Program-made: the position numbers and the translations under genes
Assembly (NCBI RefSeq): GCF_040703125.1
Contig: NZ_CP160035.1
Coordinates: forward strand, 2,755,001 to 2,819,000
Origin: Flavobacterium ovatum
Lineage (GTDB): Bacteria; Bacteroidota; Bacteroidia; Flavobacteriales; Flavobacteriaceae
Reading direction: 5' to 3'
DNA: 64,000 nucleotides
Part shown: piece after piece, positions 47,347 through 57,416 of the stretch
Layout of the letters: every line of letters begins with the position of its first letter
Position numbering within the stretch: position 1 is the first letter of the stretch
The notes under the pieces: model-generated
Database searches by the model: none
The model's input: only the letters and a program-made list of their open reading frames with translations
What the model was told of the DNA's origin: nothing

Positions 47347-48108
47347 TTATATGATTTTTTTGATGACTCTCAATTTATGGGTGTGTCTGTTGGTTTCGGG
47401 ATTGTAGATGCCAAGGTGGTCTAGGCGGTCGATACGTATTTTTCCGCTGGCGTGAATGATGTAATTATCGGCCATAATGATACCAACGTGGGTGATGTTT
47501 CCTTCTTCATTATCAAAAAATGCCAAATCTCCTGGTTCACTTTCTTCGATAAAACTGAGTGGTTCGCCTTGTGCTGCTTGCTGTGAGGCATCGCGAAGTA
47601 GTTTATAACCATTGAGTTTGTACACCATTTGAGTGAAGCCCGAGCAATCGACTCCAAAAGGCGTTTTTCCGCCCCAAAGATAAGGTGCGTTTAAATATAA
47701 GTACGCTGTATTGATGAGGTTCGTTTTATTCTTGATACCGTTGACTTTGGTTCCCTCGAATTCAAAATTACTGATGTTGATTTCGCTATTATATATAAAA
47801 GAAAGCGAAGCCCCTAACGGAATAGGAATCAACAAATTGGTAGGCGTGGTGATATATTCAATCAAATCGGCATTGAGAATGATGGTGTCATTGGACAGCT
47901 GATTGTAATTGGCTTCGGAAATAAGTTGGCATTGTTTGGAGTCAATCCAGCCTTCGTATCCATCATATTGCAATTGGATGCGATACCATTGTTTGAGTTG
48001 TTCCAAAACTTTGAAATGTTCTCCAAAGAGTACTTGTGAAACGATTTCAGATCGATCCGACGGTTCAAACCGAAGGGGGATTATAGCCAGATTGCAAATT
48101 CCGAACAT
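47347..48108 (-). CDS. NlpC/P60 family cell-wall hydrolase
   Basis: A 253-aa protein. Residues 1-80 form an SH3-like domain (PSDRSEIVSQVLFGEHFKVL, WYRIQLQYDGYEGWI). The C-terminal 120 residues form an NlpC/P60 domain with catalytic Cys in FGVDCSGFTQMVY near residue 155 and His in THVGIIMADNYIIHASG near 207. Such enzymes cut peptidoglycan stem peptides. No strong signal peptide is visible; the start may lie slightly elsewhere. It is adjacent to and co-directional with the thiolase gene. Confidence 0.88.
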   Translation of the reverse strand: MFGICNLAIIPLRFEPSDRSEIVSQVLFGEHFKVLEQLKQWYRIQLQYDGYEGWIDSKQCQLISEANYNQLSNDTIILNADLIEYITTPTNLLIPIPLGASLSFIYNSEINISNFEFEGTKVNGIKNKTNLINTAYLYLNAPYLWGGKTPFGVDCSGFTQMVYKLNGYKLLRDASQQAAQGEPLSFIEESEPGDLAFFDNEEGNITHVGIIMADNYIIHASGKIRIDRLDHLGIYNPETNRHTHKLRVIKKII

Positions 48109-48180
48109 GTATTGTATTTTATGAGTTGAGGTCTAAATCTTATTGTAATTTGTAAATATGACTTAGCACTGATTTATTAT

Positions 48181-49359
48181 TTATGCTTTTTCGATCACCA
48201 CTGCCGATGCACCACCACCACCGTTACAAATGGCTGCGGCACCTATCTTGCTTTTGTTTTGTTCTAAAACATTAATCAAAGTCACCAGAATTCGCGCTCC
48301 TGAACAACCTAAAGGGTGGCCAAGGGAAACTGCTCCTCCATTTATGTTGATTTTGTTGGTGTCTATATTTAGAATCTTTGCGTTTGCCAAACCTACTACG
48401 GCAAAGGCTTCGTTGAGTTCAAAATAATCTACTTGATTCAGATTGATTCCTGCTTTGGCTAGGGCTTTAGGCAAGGCTTTGGAAGGACTAGTAGTAAACC
48501 ATTTAGACTCTTGTGCAGCGTCAGCATAACTTTTTATATATGCTAAAGGTTTTATACCTAAACTGATGGCTTTTTCTTCACTCATCAAGACTAAAGCGGC
48601 AGCTCCGTCATTGATAGTAGAAGCGTTTGCAGCTGTTACAGTTCCATCTGGGGTAAAAACAGCTCTTAACGAGGGAATTTTTTCCAGCATTACATTGGTG
48701 AACTCTTCGTCTTTACTAATGATAATCGGATCTCCTTTGCGCTGTTTTACGGCTACAGGAACAATTTCGTTTTCGAATTTTCCGTTTGCCCATGCGTTTG
48801 CAGAGCGAGTATATGATTCGATTGCGTAGGCATCTTGTTCTTCACGAGATATTTTATATTCTGTTGCGCATAAATCGGCACAAACACCCATGGCTTGATT
48901 GTCATAAGCGTCGGTAAGGCCATCTTTCTGCATTCCGTCAACGAGTGTGGCTGGTCCAAATTTAGTTCCGCTACGCAAATGCATGTAATGTGGAATCATA
49001 CTCATGTTTTCCATACCACCTGCCACAACAATTTCGGCATCACCACAAGCAATGGCTTGAGAGGCAAACATCACGGCTTTCATCCCGGATGCGCATACTT
49101 TATTCACGGTGGTACAAGGTACTGTATCAGGTAGCCCTGCTAGTATTGCGGCTTGTCGTGCGGGTGCTTGACCTGCACCAGCTTGAACCACTTGTCCCAT
49201 ATAAACTTCATCTATCAAAGATGGGTCTAACTGTATTTTGTCTAAAGCACCCTTGATGGCAATAGCACCGAGTTCTGGTGCAGGAATAGAGGAGAGACCT
49301 CCCATAAAACTTCCTATTGGAGTTCTGACTGCAGAAACAATGACTATTTTTGGGCTCAT
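48181..49359 (-). CDS. Acetyl-CoA C-acyltransferase (thiolase)
   Basis: A 392-aa thiolase. The acyl-accepting Cys is in VNKVCASGMKAVM near residues 84-96, and the second active-site motifs are GGAVSLGHPLGCSGAR near 340-355 and CNGGGGASA near 379-387. It starts PKIVIVSAVRTPIGSF. Sequence alone does not separate the biosynthetic acetoacetyl-CoA type from the degradative type; the length and motifs favour the acetyl-CoA C-acetyltransferase group. It ends about 70 bp from the NlpC/P60 gene on the same strand. Confidence 0.93.
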   Translation of the reverse strand: MSPKIVIVSAVRTPIGSFMGGLSSIPAPELGAIAIKGALDKIQLDPSLIDEVYMGQVVQAGAGQAPARQAAILAGLPDTVPCTTVNKVCASGMKAVMFASQAIACGDAEIVVAGGMENMSMIPHYMHLRSGTKFGPATLVDGMQKDGLTDAYDNQAMGVCADLCATEYKISREEQDAYAIESYTRSANAWANGKFENEIVPVAVKQRKGDPIIISKDEEFTNVMLEKIPSLRAVFTPDGTVTAANASTINDGAAALVLMSEEKAISLGIKPLAYIKSYADAAQESKWFTTSPSKALPKALAKAGINLNQVDYFELNEAFAVVGLANAKILNIDTNKININGGAVSLGHPLGCSGARILVTLINVLEQNKSKIGAAAICNGGGGASAVVIEKA

Positions 49360-49537
49360 ACTGGTTGATTATTGGGTTAGCTAAGCAAATTTACTATTTT
49401 TTAGACAATTTTTTGATTTTGATTTCACGATTGTACTAATAACAAATTAATTTAGGTATAATAAAATTTCTATATGTTTGATTGTTAATGTGTTTTGAAT
49501 TATTATGAAAAAACTATAAAAAAAAGTGCTAAAATAG

Positions 49538-49568
49538 TTGTGAGTAACGGTCTGATGTCCTAAATTTG
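49538..49568 (+). promoter_or_regulatory. Promoter of the tRNA cluster
   Basis: A TTG at 49538-49540, a 20-bp spacer and TAAATTTG at 49561-49568 fit the Bacteroidota consensus. The box lies 34 bp before tRNA-Ser. Confidence 0.7.
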
Positions 49569-49602
49569 CAACCGCAAAACGAGACAAGTTTCTCTGAGCT
49601 TA

Positions 49603-49686
49603 GGAGGGGTGCCAGAGTGGTAATGGAGCAGTTTGCTAAACTGTCATCGGGTAACCGGTGCCAGGGTTCGAGTCCCTGTCCCTCCG
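49603..49686 (+). tRNA. tRNA-Ser (anticodon GCT)
   Basis: An 84-nt cloverleaf with acceptor GGAGGGG / TCCCTCC, anticodon GCT in the loop TTGCTAA, a long variable arm typical of tRNA-Ser, and T-loop GGTTCGAGTCC. CCA is not encoded. Confidence 0.95.
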
Positions 49687-49735
49687 CATAATTTTAAAAT
49701 TTAGATTTTAAAATTTGTTTATTGAAAAAATGTTA

Positions 49736-49813
49736 CGGGGTGTAGCGTAGCTCGGTTATCGCGCCTGCTTTGGGAGCAGGAGGCCGCAGGTTCGAATCCT
49801 GCCACCCCGACCA
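49736..49813 (+). tRNA. tRNA-Pro (anticodon TGG)
   Basis: A 78-nt cloverleaf with acceptor CGGGGTG / CACCCCG, anticodon stem CCTGC / GCAGG with TGG in the loop, T-loop GGTTCGAATCC, and an encoded 3' CCA. Confidence 0.96.
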
Positions 49814-49848
49814 AAAAACTTTTTCCATTTAAGTTTTAAAAGATAAAT

Positions 49849-49922
<74 letters not shown>

Positions 49923-49932
49923 CTTTGAAAAT

Positions 49933-49964
49933 AAAGCCTTTACATAAATGTAAGGGCTTTTTTT
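49933..49964 (+). terminator. Terminator after the tRNA cluster
   Basis: AAAGCCTTTACAT pairs with ATGTAAGGGCTTT (one G-T pair) around AA and is followed by T residues. Confidence 0.8.
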
Positions 49965-50225
49965 ATGCCTTGTAACGAACATTTGACGAACATTATAGTC
50001 AAATGAAGTAAATAATTCTCCGCTTATTGTTCCCTATTTTTGATAAATAAAAAATTAAAATTATGGGAATAAACCAAATTACTACTGGATGGAAAAAACG
50101 GTCAAGTTGATTACCACTTTCCAGTTCAAACTGACCACCAAATTTCGGGGTAAATTGATTATTAAAAACTACGGACTTTTTCATGTTGTTAGAACCATAC
50201 ATTCGTTAAAAAAAAAACACGGATT

Positions 50226-51264
50226 ATGGAAAAAAAAATAACAGACATGAGTAAAATTAGAAAAGTAATTAAATCTATTATGAAGGAAAGAGTAAGTTAT
50301 TCATAAGTAGCCAGTCAATATACTTATGCTTCTATGAGCCAACAAAAAGAATATTTCGTCACTTCTGTAGAAAATGCTATGCGTTTTTCCGAAGGCGCTC
50401 CAGCGGCAATTGTTCCTGATAATTTAAAATCTGCAGTGATAAAAAACAGTCGTTTTTAATCCACAATTAATGAAACCTTAGCTGATTTAGCCGACATTAT
50501 TAAATTACAATCTTGCCTGGAAGAGCCTATAAATCCAAGGATAAGTCGTTAGTTGAAGGAGTTGTTAAGATATTATACAGAAGGATTTATGTCGGTCTAA
50601 AAGAAACTTAATTCTTTTCTCTGGAAGAATTAAATCAGCAGATATGGGATTTATTAGACACCCATAATAGTCTAAAACTCTCGGGACGTCCATATTCTCG
50701 CTTGGAAGTATTTTTAGAAGATGAAAAAGAAAAACTGCGCCCACTGCCACAAGAACGCTTTGAAATCAAATACCAATCCTTTGCTACTATCATGCAAAAT
50801 GGGCATGTTCAATTAAGACAAGACAAAAATTATTACAGTGTTCCGTATCAATATGTAAAGAAAAAAAGCGAAACTATTGTATACCAAATTAACGGTAGAG
50901 ATCTATTACAAATACAATCGGTTAGCCATTCATCCAAGTAATTACAAACCGTATGTTTATAACAAAATCCCAGGGCATTTAGCCGGTACGCATAAATTTA
51001 TAGCCCCGTGGAGCGTTGCTCACTTCATTGATTGAGCTAGTAGTATTGATGAGTCCGTTGGAGAATATATTTTGCAAATAATCGAAAGCAGAAACCACCC
51101 TGAGTAGGATTATAAAAGTTGTTTAGGAATACTAAACTTCGAAAAAAGGTTGGTAAGCTGCGATTAATAAATGCCTGTAAACGGGCACTTGATTTTAAAA
51201 TTTAGAATTTTAAGACTATACAAAACATCTTAGAAAATAACTTAGACCATATTGATTTTGAGTA
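50226..51264 (+). pseudogene. istA: istA relic (IS21 transposase)
   Basis: Fragments in different frames match IS21 transposase style. The start is KKITDMSKIRKVIKSIMKE with an early stop, followed directly by the integrase-core piece YASMSQQKEYFVTSVENAMR, which implies an internal deletion. PAAIVPDNLKSAVIKNSRF and KDKSLVEGVVKILYRRIYV follow, then the C-terminal part SGRPYSRLEVFLEDEKEKL in the frame 50702-50941. There are several stops and frameshifts. No functional protein can be made. Confidence 0.8.
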
Positions 51265-51277
51265 AGAACAAGTAATC

Positions 51278-52014
51278 ATGAATGTATCCACAGTAACAAA
51301 AATGAAACAAATGAAGCTTTTTGGCATGCATAATGCTTTTAAAACGGCCATTGAAAGCGGAAAAACAGACCATTACACACTTGATCAATTTGTATAGATG
51401 CTAATTGATGCCGAATGGGATGAAAGGCACAATCAACGTATTGCTCGCAGTATCACCAACGCTCGATTCCATTACAAATCAAATATTGAAAGTATCAATT
51501 TTAACCAGACTCGTAATCTGGATCGAAAGACCATACTACGTCTTTCAGAATGTGAATTTGTAGAAAAAATGAAAACATTTTAATCACAGGAAGCACTGGT
51601 CTCTGCAAAATTTATTTAGGCACCGCATTAGGTTATCAAGCCTGTGTACAAGGCTTTAAAGTAAGTTATTTTAAGACTTCGAAGTTGTTTGCTAAATTAA
51701 AAATGGCCAAAGCAGATGATTCTTATCTGCGAGAATTGGCTAAAACAGAAAGAAAAGACGTTATTATACTGGACGATTTTGGACTCCAGGCATTAGATAG
51801 TCACAATCGAATTACTCTTTTAGAAATCATTGAAGACAGGCATAACAGTGGTTCTATTATTGTAACATCCCAAATCCCAGCGCTAGGTTGGTGTGACATC
51901 ATTGGAGAGAAAACCATAGCTGATGCAATTTTGGATAGGTTAATACATCAATCTCACCGAATCGAACTCCATGGAGAATCTATGAGAAAGAAAAAAAGCA
52001 TAAACAAGGGATAA
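51278..52014 (+). pseudogene. istB: istB relic (IS21 helper ATPase)
   Basis: It begins NVSTVTKMKQMKLFGMHNAF at 51278. An in-frame stop lies at 51395-51397 and a frameshift near 51580. The last frame (51685-52014) contains Walker B-like VIILDDFGLQALDS, the IstB block SIIVTSQIPALGWCDIIGE, and ILDRLIHQSHRIELHGESMR. The Walker A region reads GSTGLCKIYL, with the canonical Gly and Ser replaced, a further sign of decay. Confidence 0.85.
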
Positions 52015-52308
52015 TATTTGAATACTAATTAACAATACAGAAATATAGAACACCAGTATTGATGGGCTATAGCGTTTGAAGGTACAGTCGAGGTACAGCT
52101 TTTTTTAGGCCTGCTATATTGAGCTACAGAAATTAGCATGGTCAAAAATAAGGATTTTTTTGGTGTTTTTTTTATATTTATTTAACAATCTCACGAAGAA
52201 AGAATAGTATTACTTTTTTTCAATATTTGAATTTTATTTAATTGTATTATTGAAACATAAAATTAATTTTCACCATTTAAATATAATTTTAGTGTAATCA
52301 ATTATCTA
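52015..52308. other. AT-rich gap after the IS21 relic
   Basis: No gene, RNA or clear terminator is seen. GGTACAGTCGAGGTACAGC near 52080 is a short direct repeat that could mark the old element end. Confidence 0.3.
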
Positions 52309-55300
52309 TCAAATTAATTTTGTTGTATTTGTAATTATAATCTTTCTAGGTAAATTAATTTCATGGGCCCTTGGATAAGGTTCCCGATCAGTGCCACTAA
52401 TATCTTCTTTAATATTTTGTTGTGTTCTTAACTGATGGTCTATGGCATCCGAATACCTAGGATCATTTACAAATGGCATTTTTGCCATTTTTAGAATTGT
52501 CAAAGTTGGAAAATGATAATCCACCTCAACAGTACCCAATAATAAATAACATCCACCACCTTGAAAAGGAAATTGAAGCAAATTATCAGGAAAATGAGTA
52601 GTATCAAAATAATTGCCTTCATAATCAATCCAAGTACCAAAATACATTGTTCCTCTTACTGTGGGAACTTGCTTTCTGGAAATCAAATAGCCCAACATCC
52701 GAACTTGCTTCTTATGATGTAAGCTTAATTGATTAGACATAACATCCCCACGGTAAGGGGTTTGTAACAAATCAAAAACTGAATGGGAGGTGGGAAAATC
52801 TAGAAGATCAATTTCATCAAAAGCATCTTCAAAACGAGAACGTTCCAAAGTGGGTAATTTGTATTCTTTAACAGATTCTTGCAACAGCAACATTTGATTT
52901 TCTATTGCGGAGGAATTGAATAACAAACTCGCAAGAATGAGCAACTGATTTTTAGTTTTGCCAGTTTCTCGAAAAGCACCAATAAAAATTAAGAGTTTCA
53001 AACTTTCTATACCAATGGTTACTCGATTGCAAAAATCATCTAAAGAATTATATTGTCCATTAAGCTCACGTTCTTTAACAATTGCTTCAGCTAGCTTTGA
53101 AGGCAAACCTTGTAAAAGCATAAAACCTAAATAAATAGTTGTACCATACAAGTTGGTTTTAAATTCACTTTTATTCACGCATGGATTATTAACGATTGCA
53201 CCCGCCATCCGTGCTTCGTGTACATACACTTCAGTTCGATAAAAGCCACCTTGATTATTGATAACAGCAACCATAAACTCAATAGGATAATAGACTTTCA
53301 AATACAAACTCTGATAACTTTCCACGGCATAGGAAGCAGAGTGTGCTTTGCAAAAAGAATAACCTGCAAAAGACTCTATTTGTCGATATATTTCTTGACT
53401 TAGTGCATCAGGATGACCTTGTTTCAAGCAACTTGCAAAAAAGTGATCCTTCACTTTTTGTAAAGCAGCCAACGAACGACCTTTGCCACTCATTGCTCTG
53501 CGTAAAATATCTCCATCGGCAGCAGGTAAACCACCATAATGCAACGCAATTTTAATCACATCCTCTTGATAAACCATTATACCATAGGTTTCTCCTAATT
53601 GTTCTTCAAATACTTTGTGAAAATACTCAAATTGAGTAGGATGATTGTGCCTAAAAATATACTCTTTCATCATTCCAGACTTAGCAACACCAGGACGAAT
53701 AATCGAGGAAGCTGCAACCAATGTTTTGTAATTATCACATTTTAATCGACGTAACAAACCACGCATAGCAGGACTCTCAATATAAAAGCAACCAATAGTT
53801 TTTCCTTGCGATAAAAACGAATTCGCTTTCAGCTCATTCTTTGAAATTCTTGTATCTCTAATATTGATTTGAATCCCTCTGTTTTTAGCAACCAATTTCA
53901 CAGTTTCATCAATATGCCCAATCCCACGTTGACTCAGTATATCGAACTTTTCAAAACCTATTGATTCCGCTACGTGCATATCAAAAAGCACAATCGGAAA
54001 ACCTTTGGGAGGCATTTCCAAAGGAGTATAATTGGTAATGGGTTCTTCAGAAATGATAATACCACAGGAATGCATACTGCGTTGGTTGGGATATTTTTCC
54101 AATAACATTCCATACTCTTGCACCATTTTTACAACGCTATTGGTTTGCTGCAACCGCATTGGATTTTTAGCCAAATGATCCAATTCATCTTTAGGTAATC
54201 CAAATACTTTGCCAACTTCTCGAAAAATAGAACGGTACTTAAATTCTACATTTGTACCACAAAAAGCTACATTTTCATATCCATAACGATTGAATATGTA
54301 TTCTAAAATAATATCCCGTTCTTGCCAACTCCAGTCAATATCAAAATCAGGTGGACTCTTTCTGTTTTCATTCAAAAAACGTTCAAAATACAAATCCAAT
54401 TCTATGGGGCAAATGTCAGTAATTCCCAAGCAATAAGCTATAATCGAATTAGCTCCACTCCCTCTTCCGATATGCAAAAAACCACGACTGTTACTATATC
54501 TAATAATATCCCATGTAATTAAAAAATATCCACTGAATTGTAATTCATCAATGACTTTAAGTTCTTTATAAACTCGTGCCAAAGCAGCTTCATTGTTATT
54601 TCCATACCGCCATTGCATTCCTTGATGGGCTAGGGTAGTCAGCAAAGCTATATCACTCTCTTTTGAATTGGTATAATACTTTTTATTTTTGGGAGTGTCA
54701 AAATTAAACTGAAAATCACAACTATCAATAATTGCTTTTGTATTGGCAATCAATTTCGGATATTCTTTATATACAGCCAACAAACGTTCCTCTGAAACCA
54801 TTACTTCAGTTGAAGTGGCTATATCAGAAATTTGCAGTTTTGATAACAAAATATTATTATCAATGGCTCTTAGAATTTTATGCAATTGGTATTCTTGTTT
54901 GGTTCGAAAAGTAACGGGTTGCAGGATCATTAGTTTTTTAAAATCACCTTTATAACCGAAAAGTTTTGTTACTTCTTCAGGACGAATTCCAATATATTCA
55001 TTTGATTTTAATATGGCGGGAGCGTTTTTAAAATCATAAATGATTGTAACAAATTCAAATTCAGGTGCTATTTTCGGTAGAGCGATTTCTTTAAAATTAT
55101 GATGCGTCAAAAACCGATTCATTTCAGCTAAACCTTTTGTATTTTGTGCCAGCCCAATATACCGAAAATCGTTACCACATCGAAAATCAATCCCTACCAA
55201 AGGTTTAATGTTTACATTTTTACATTCAGATATAAAATCATAAATTCCTGTTACGGTATTAATATCAGTCAAAGCCATTGCAGTTATTCCGCAATGAACT

Positions 55301-55374
55301 GCTTTATCAATTAGATCGTCCAAGGGAATTGTACCGTAACGCAAGGAGTGAAAAGAATGGCAGTTGAGATACAT
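52309..55374 (-). CDS. dnaE2: DnaE-type DNA polymerase III alpha subunit (DnaE2/mutasome-like)
   Basis: A 1021-aa C-family polymerase. The PHP domain (residues 1-200) begins YLNCHSFHSLRYG. Its second motif reads MALTDINTVTG, where many DnaE proteins have TDH, so PHP metal binding looks impaired. The palm has LHIGRGSGANSIIAYCLG near 300-317 and catalytic Asp residues in PDFDIDWSWQERDI near 345-358. The finger region has YQEDVIKIALHYGGLPA and GYSFCKAHSASYA near 680-692. The short length and the neighbouring dinB and LexA-like genes mark a mutasome polymerase (DnaE2/ImuC type) rather than the main replicase. It lies 3 bp after dinB. Confidence 0.88.
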   Translation of the reverse strand: MYLNCHSFHSLRYGTIPLDDLIDKAVHCGITAMALTDINTVTGIYDFISECKNVNIKPLVGIDFRCGNDFRYIGLAQNTKGLAEMNRFLTHHNFKEIALPKIAPEFEFVTIIYDFKNAPAILKSNEYIGIRPEEVTKLFGYKGDFKKLMILQPVTFRTKQEYQLHKILRAIDNNILLSKLQISDIATSTEVMVSEERLLAVYKEYPKLIANTKAIIDSCDFQFNFDTPKNKKYYTNSKESDIALLTTLAHQGMQWRYGNNNEAALARVYKELKVIDELQFSGYFLITWDIIRYSNSRGFLHIGRGSGANSIIAYCLGITDICPIELDLYFERFLNENRKSPPDFDIDWSWQERDIILEYIFNRYGYENVAFCGTNVEFKYRSIFREVGKVFGLPKDELDHLAKNPMRLQQTNSVVKMVQEYGMLLEKYPNQRSMHSCGIIISEEPITNYTPLEMPPKGFPIVLFDMHVAESIGFEKFDILSQRGIGHIDETVKLVAKNRGIQINIRDTRISKNELKANSFLSQGKTIGCFYIESPAMRGLLRRLKCDNYKTLVAASSIIRPGVAKSGMMKEYIFRHNHPTQFEYFHKVFEEQLGETYGIMVYQEDVIKIALHYGGLPAADGDILRRAMSGKGRSLAALQKVKDHFFASCLKQGHPDALSQEIYRQIESFAGYSFCKAHSASYAVESYQSLYLKVYYPIEFMVAVINNQGGFYRTEVYVHEARMAGAIVNNPCVNKSEFKTNLYGTTIYLGFMLLQGLPSKLAEAIVKERELNGQYNSLDDFCNRVTIGIESLKLLIFIGAFRETGKTKNQLLILASLLFNSSAIENQMLLLQESVKEYKLPTLERSRFEDAFDEIDLLDFPTSHSVFDLLQTPYRGDVMSNQLSLHHKKQVRMLGYLISRKQVPTVRGTMYFGTWIDYEGNYFDTTHFPDNLLQFPFQGGGCYLLLGTVEVDYHFPTLTILKMAKMPFVNDPRYSDAIDHQLRTQQNIKEDISGTDREPYPRAHEINLPRKIIITNTTKLI

Positions 55375-55377
55375 ATC

Positions 55378-56559
55378 TTAGGATTTACGTTTTAAAATTG
55401 AATCCTTATTATTGGGTTTCATTGAAGCTCCACCACAGCGCATTACCGCATCAAAGCCGTAGCGACTTTTCATTTTATCCATAGCAGCATAAAGTGAAAA
55501 CATTTCTTGTGTATCCTCAAATAAGTCAATTTGATACGTGCCACGAACCAATCCAGTAAACCGAATACCCACTAAGCGCAAGCGCATTCTGCGTTGATAG
55601 AGCAAATCAAATAAACCCAATACTTTTTGAGTGAGTAAATGGTCAGCGGAGGTATAGGCTATTTTACATTGTTTGGTTTCCGTATCAAAATTAGCATAGC
55701 GTATTTTTACTACCACAGTTGATGTTAACCATTCTTCAGAGCGTAATTGGAAGGCTAGTTTTTCTACCATCCCTGAAAGAACTGATTTGAGTTGTATAAT
55801 ATCAATAGTATCTTGTATAAAAGTATGTTCGCTTGAAATTGCTTTGCGTTCTGTGTAAGGTTCCACAGGATTATTATCAATTCCATTGGCTTTTTTCCAA
55901 ATATCCACCCCATTTTTTCCAATCATTCGTTGCAAAACTTCGGCTGGCATTTCTGAAAGTGTTTTTATAGTTCTTATACCTATTCGAGACAACAACTGAA
56001 AAGTAACATCGCCAACCATTGGTATTTTCTGTATAGATAAGGGATTCAAAAAAGAGCGAACTTTATCTTCTGGAATATCCAAATGTCCTTTGGGTTTTCC
56101 TTCTCCAGTTCCAATTTTAGAAACCGTTTTATTGATGGACAAAGCAAAGCTAATGGGTAATCCAGTTTCTTGAAGTACACGTTGAGCCAATTCATTTGTC
56201 CATTGATAGCAACCATAAAATCGATCCATTCCAGTAATATCTAAATAGAATTCATCAATACTGGCTTTCTCCACAATAGGTGCTTTTTCTTGTATCACTT
56301 CAGTAACCAAATGTGACAATTGCGAATAGCGTTCCATATCGCCTTTAATAACTTTTGCCTGAGGACAAAGTTTTAGTGCCATAGAAGTTGGCATTGCCGA
56401 ACGAACACCAAAGCGTCGAGCTTCATAGGAACAAGAGGAAACTACTCCACGGTCACCACCACCGATAATTAAAGGAATGCCTTCCAATTGTGAATTATTC
56501 AACCGTTCACAAGAAACAAAAAATGTATCCAAATCCATATGTACAATTGAGCGTATCAT
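55378..56559 (-). CDS. dinB: Y-family DNA polymerase (DinB/ImuB-like)
   Basis: A 393-aa Y-family polymerase. Catalytic residues are in IVHMDLDTFFVSCERLN near residues 5-21 and KASIDEFYLDITGMDRFYG near 98-116 (SxDE). CSYEARRFGVRSAMP near 43-57 is the usual finger motif. Because the acidic residues are intact, it should be an active polymerase, unlike ImuB proteins that lost them. QIDLFED near 345 resembles a clamp-binding motif. It is immediately upstream of, and co-directional with, the DnaE-type gene, and divergent from the S24 repressor. Confidence 0.92.
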   Translation of the reverse strand: MIRSIVHMDLDTFFVSCERLNNSQLEGIPLIIGGGDRGVVSSCSYEARRFGVRSAMPTSMALKLCPQAKVIKGDMERYSQLSHLVTEVIQEKAPIVEKASIDEFYLDITGMDRFYGCYQWTNELAQRVLQETGLPISFALSINKTVSKIGTGEGKPKGHLDIPEDKVRSFLNPLSIQKIPMVGDVTFQLLSRIGIRTIKTLSEMPAEVLQRMIGKNGVDIWKKANGIDNNPVEPYTERKAISSEHTFIQDTIDIIQLKSVLSGMVEKLAFQLRSEEWLTSTVVVKIRYANFDTETKQCKIAYTSADHLLTQKVLGLFDLLYQRRMRLRLVGIRFTGLVRGTYQIDLFEDTQEMFSLYAAMDKMKSRYGFDAVMRCGGASMKPNNKDSILKRKS

Positions 56560-56597
56560 TTTACTTAATTTTGAATCAACAAAATTAGCACAGATAA

Positions 56598-56637
56598 TAA
56601 CAATTTGTATTATATTTGTTGTTACAAATTATAACAA
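56598..56637. promoter_or_regulatory. Candidate operator between dinB and the S24 repressor
   Basis: TAACAA at 56598-56603, TTGTTA at 56619-56624 and TAACAA at 56632-56637 form inverted half-sites in the 85-bp divergent region. TATATTTG (56611-56618) is a -7-like box towards the repressor, and TAATTTTG on the minus strand points towards dinB. A LexA-like repressor could control both sides. The operator role is inference. Confidence 0.4.
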
Positions 56638-56644
56638 TATAGCT

Positions 56645-57415
56645 ATGTCATTATTTTCTGACAATATTAAAGCCTTGAGAGCGAAGCATAAAACCTCACA
56701 AGAAAAGGTAGCCGAAAGACTTATGATTACAAGAGGTCGTTATGTAAAATATGAAGATGGAACTTCAGAAGCGCCTTATGATATATTGAAGAAAATAGCC
56801 CAATACTACCAAATCAGTATTGATTTATTATTGTCTGTTGACATTCGAAAAATTGAAATCGAAGATCTATTAAAATTAGAAAACAATCGGTTGGTTTTAC
56901 CCATTCAAGTTGATCAAATAGGAGAAAACCAAATCGAATTGGTTACTCAAAAAGTGAAAGCAGGCTACCTCAATGGCTATGCCGATCCAGAATACATTGA
57001 GCAACTACAACAAATTTCACTTCCCTTTCTCGGAAACGGTAAATACCGTGGTTTTCCCGTTGAAGGGGATTCTATGCCTCCACACCAAGATGGAGACATA
57101 ATCGTAGGAAGATATTTGGAACAGCTTGGACAAGTTTTAGGTGACAAAACCTATATTATTATTACACGATCAGAGGGAATGGTGTACAAAAGACTGAACA
57201 AAAACAAAGAAGATTCCTTAATGGTTTCATCAGATAATTATTTCTATCCACCCTATGAAATCCGTGCATCTGATATTCTTGAAATATGGGAATACCAGTG
57301 TAGTATTGGTCGTAGCGATAAAAAAAATGAGGTATTGGAAAACGTCAATATCAAAAATATGTTTGTAGAAATAAAAAATGAAATAAAGGATTTAAAAAAC
57401 AGTATCAAATTGTAA
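56645..57415 (+). CDS. LexA-like repressor, XRE HTH plus S24 peptidase domain
   Basis: A 256-aa protein. The N-terminal XRE helix-turn-helix (FSDNIKALRAKHKTSQEKVA ... ITRGRYVKYEDG) covers residues 4-40. The C-terminal S24 domain has the nucleophile Ser in PVEGDSMPPHQDGDII near 142-157 and general-base Lys in GMVYKRLNK near 184. A cleavable Ala-Gly is plausible at KAGYLNGY near 108. These are the parts of a self-cleaving SOS repressor. A Lys-rich helical tail (residues 225-256) follows. The start at 56645 is chosen; an in-frame start at 56477 would overlap dinB. Confidence 0.9.
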   Translation: MSLFSDNIKALRAKHKTSQEKVAERLMITRGRYVKYEDGTSEAPYDILKKIAQYYQISIDLLLSVDIRKIEIEDLLKLENNRLVLPIQVDQIGENQIELVTQKVKAGYLNGYADPEYIEQLQQISLPFLGNGKYRGFPVEGDSMPPHQDGDIIVGRYLEQLGQVLGDKTYIIITRSEGMVYKRLNKNKEDSLMVSSDNYFYPPYEIRASDILEIWEYQCSIGRSDKKNEVLENVNIKNMFVEIKNEIKDLKNSIKL

Positions 57416-57416
57416 A

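Larger units (their letters stand above)
50226..52014 (+). mobile_element. Degenerate IS21-family element
   Basis: Remnants of istA then istB lie in the order normal for IS21 elements, both with stops and frameshifts. The left flank (about 50090-50200) has TCAAGTTGATTACC- and GACCACCAAATTTCGG-like words that could be old terminal repeats, but I cannot fix either end. The element is inactive by sequence and lies just after the tRNA cluster. Confidence 0.8.

Noticed and set aside
49999..50202. 67-codon open frame on the minus strand near the IS21 relic
   Set aside because: It crosses probable terminal repeats of the element and its translation looks random.
56477..56644. N-terminal extension of the S24 repressor
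   Set aside because: It overlaps the dinB coding start and crosses the likely operator.
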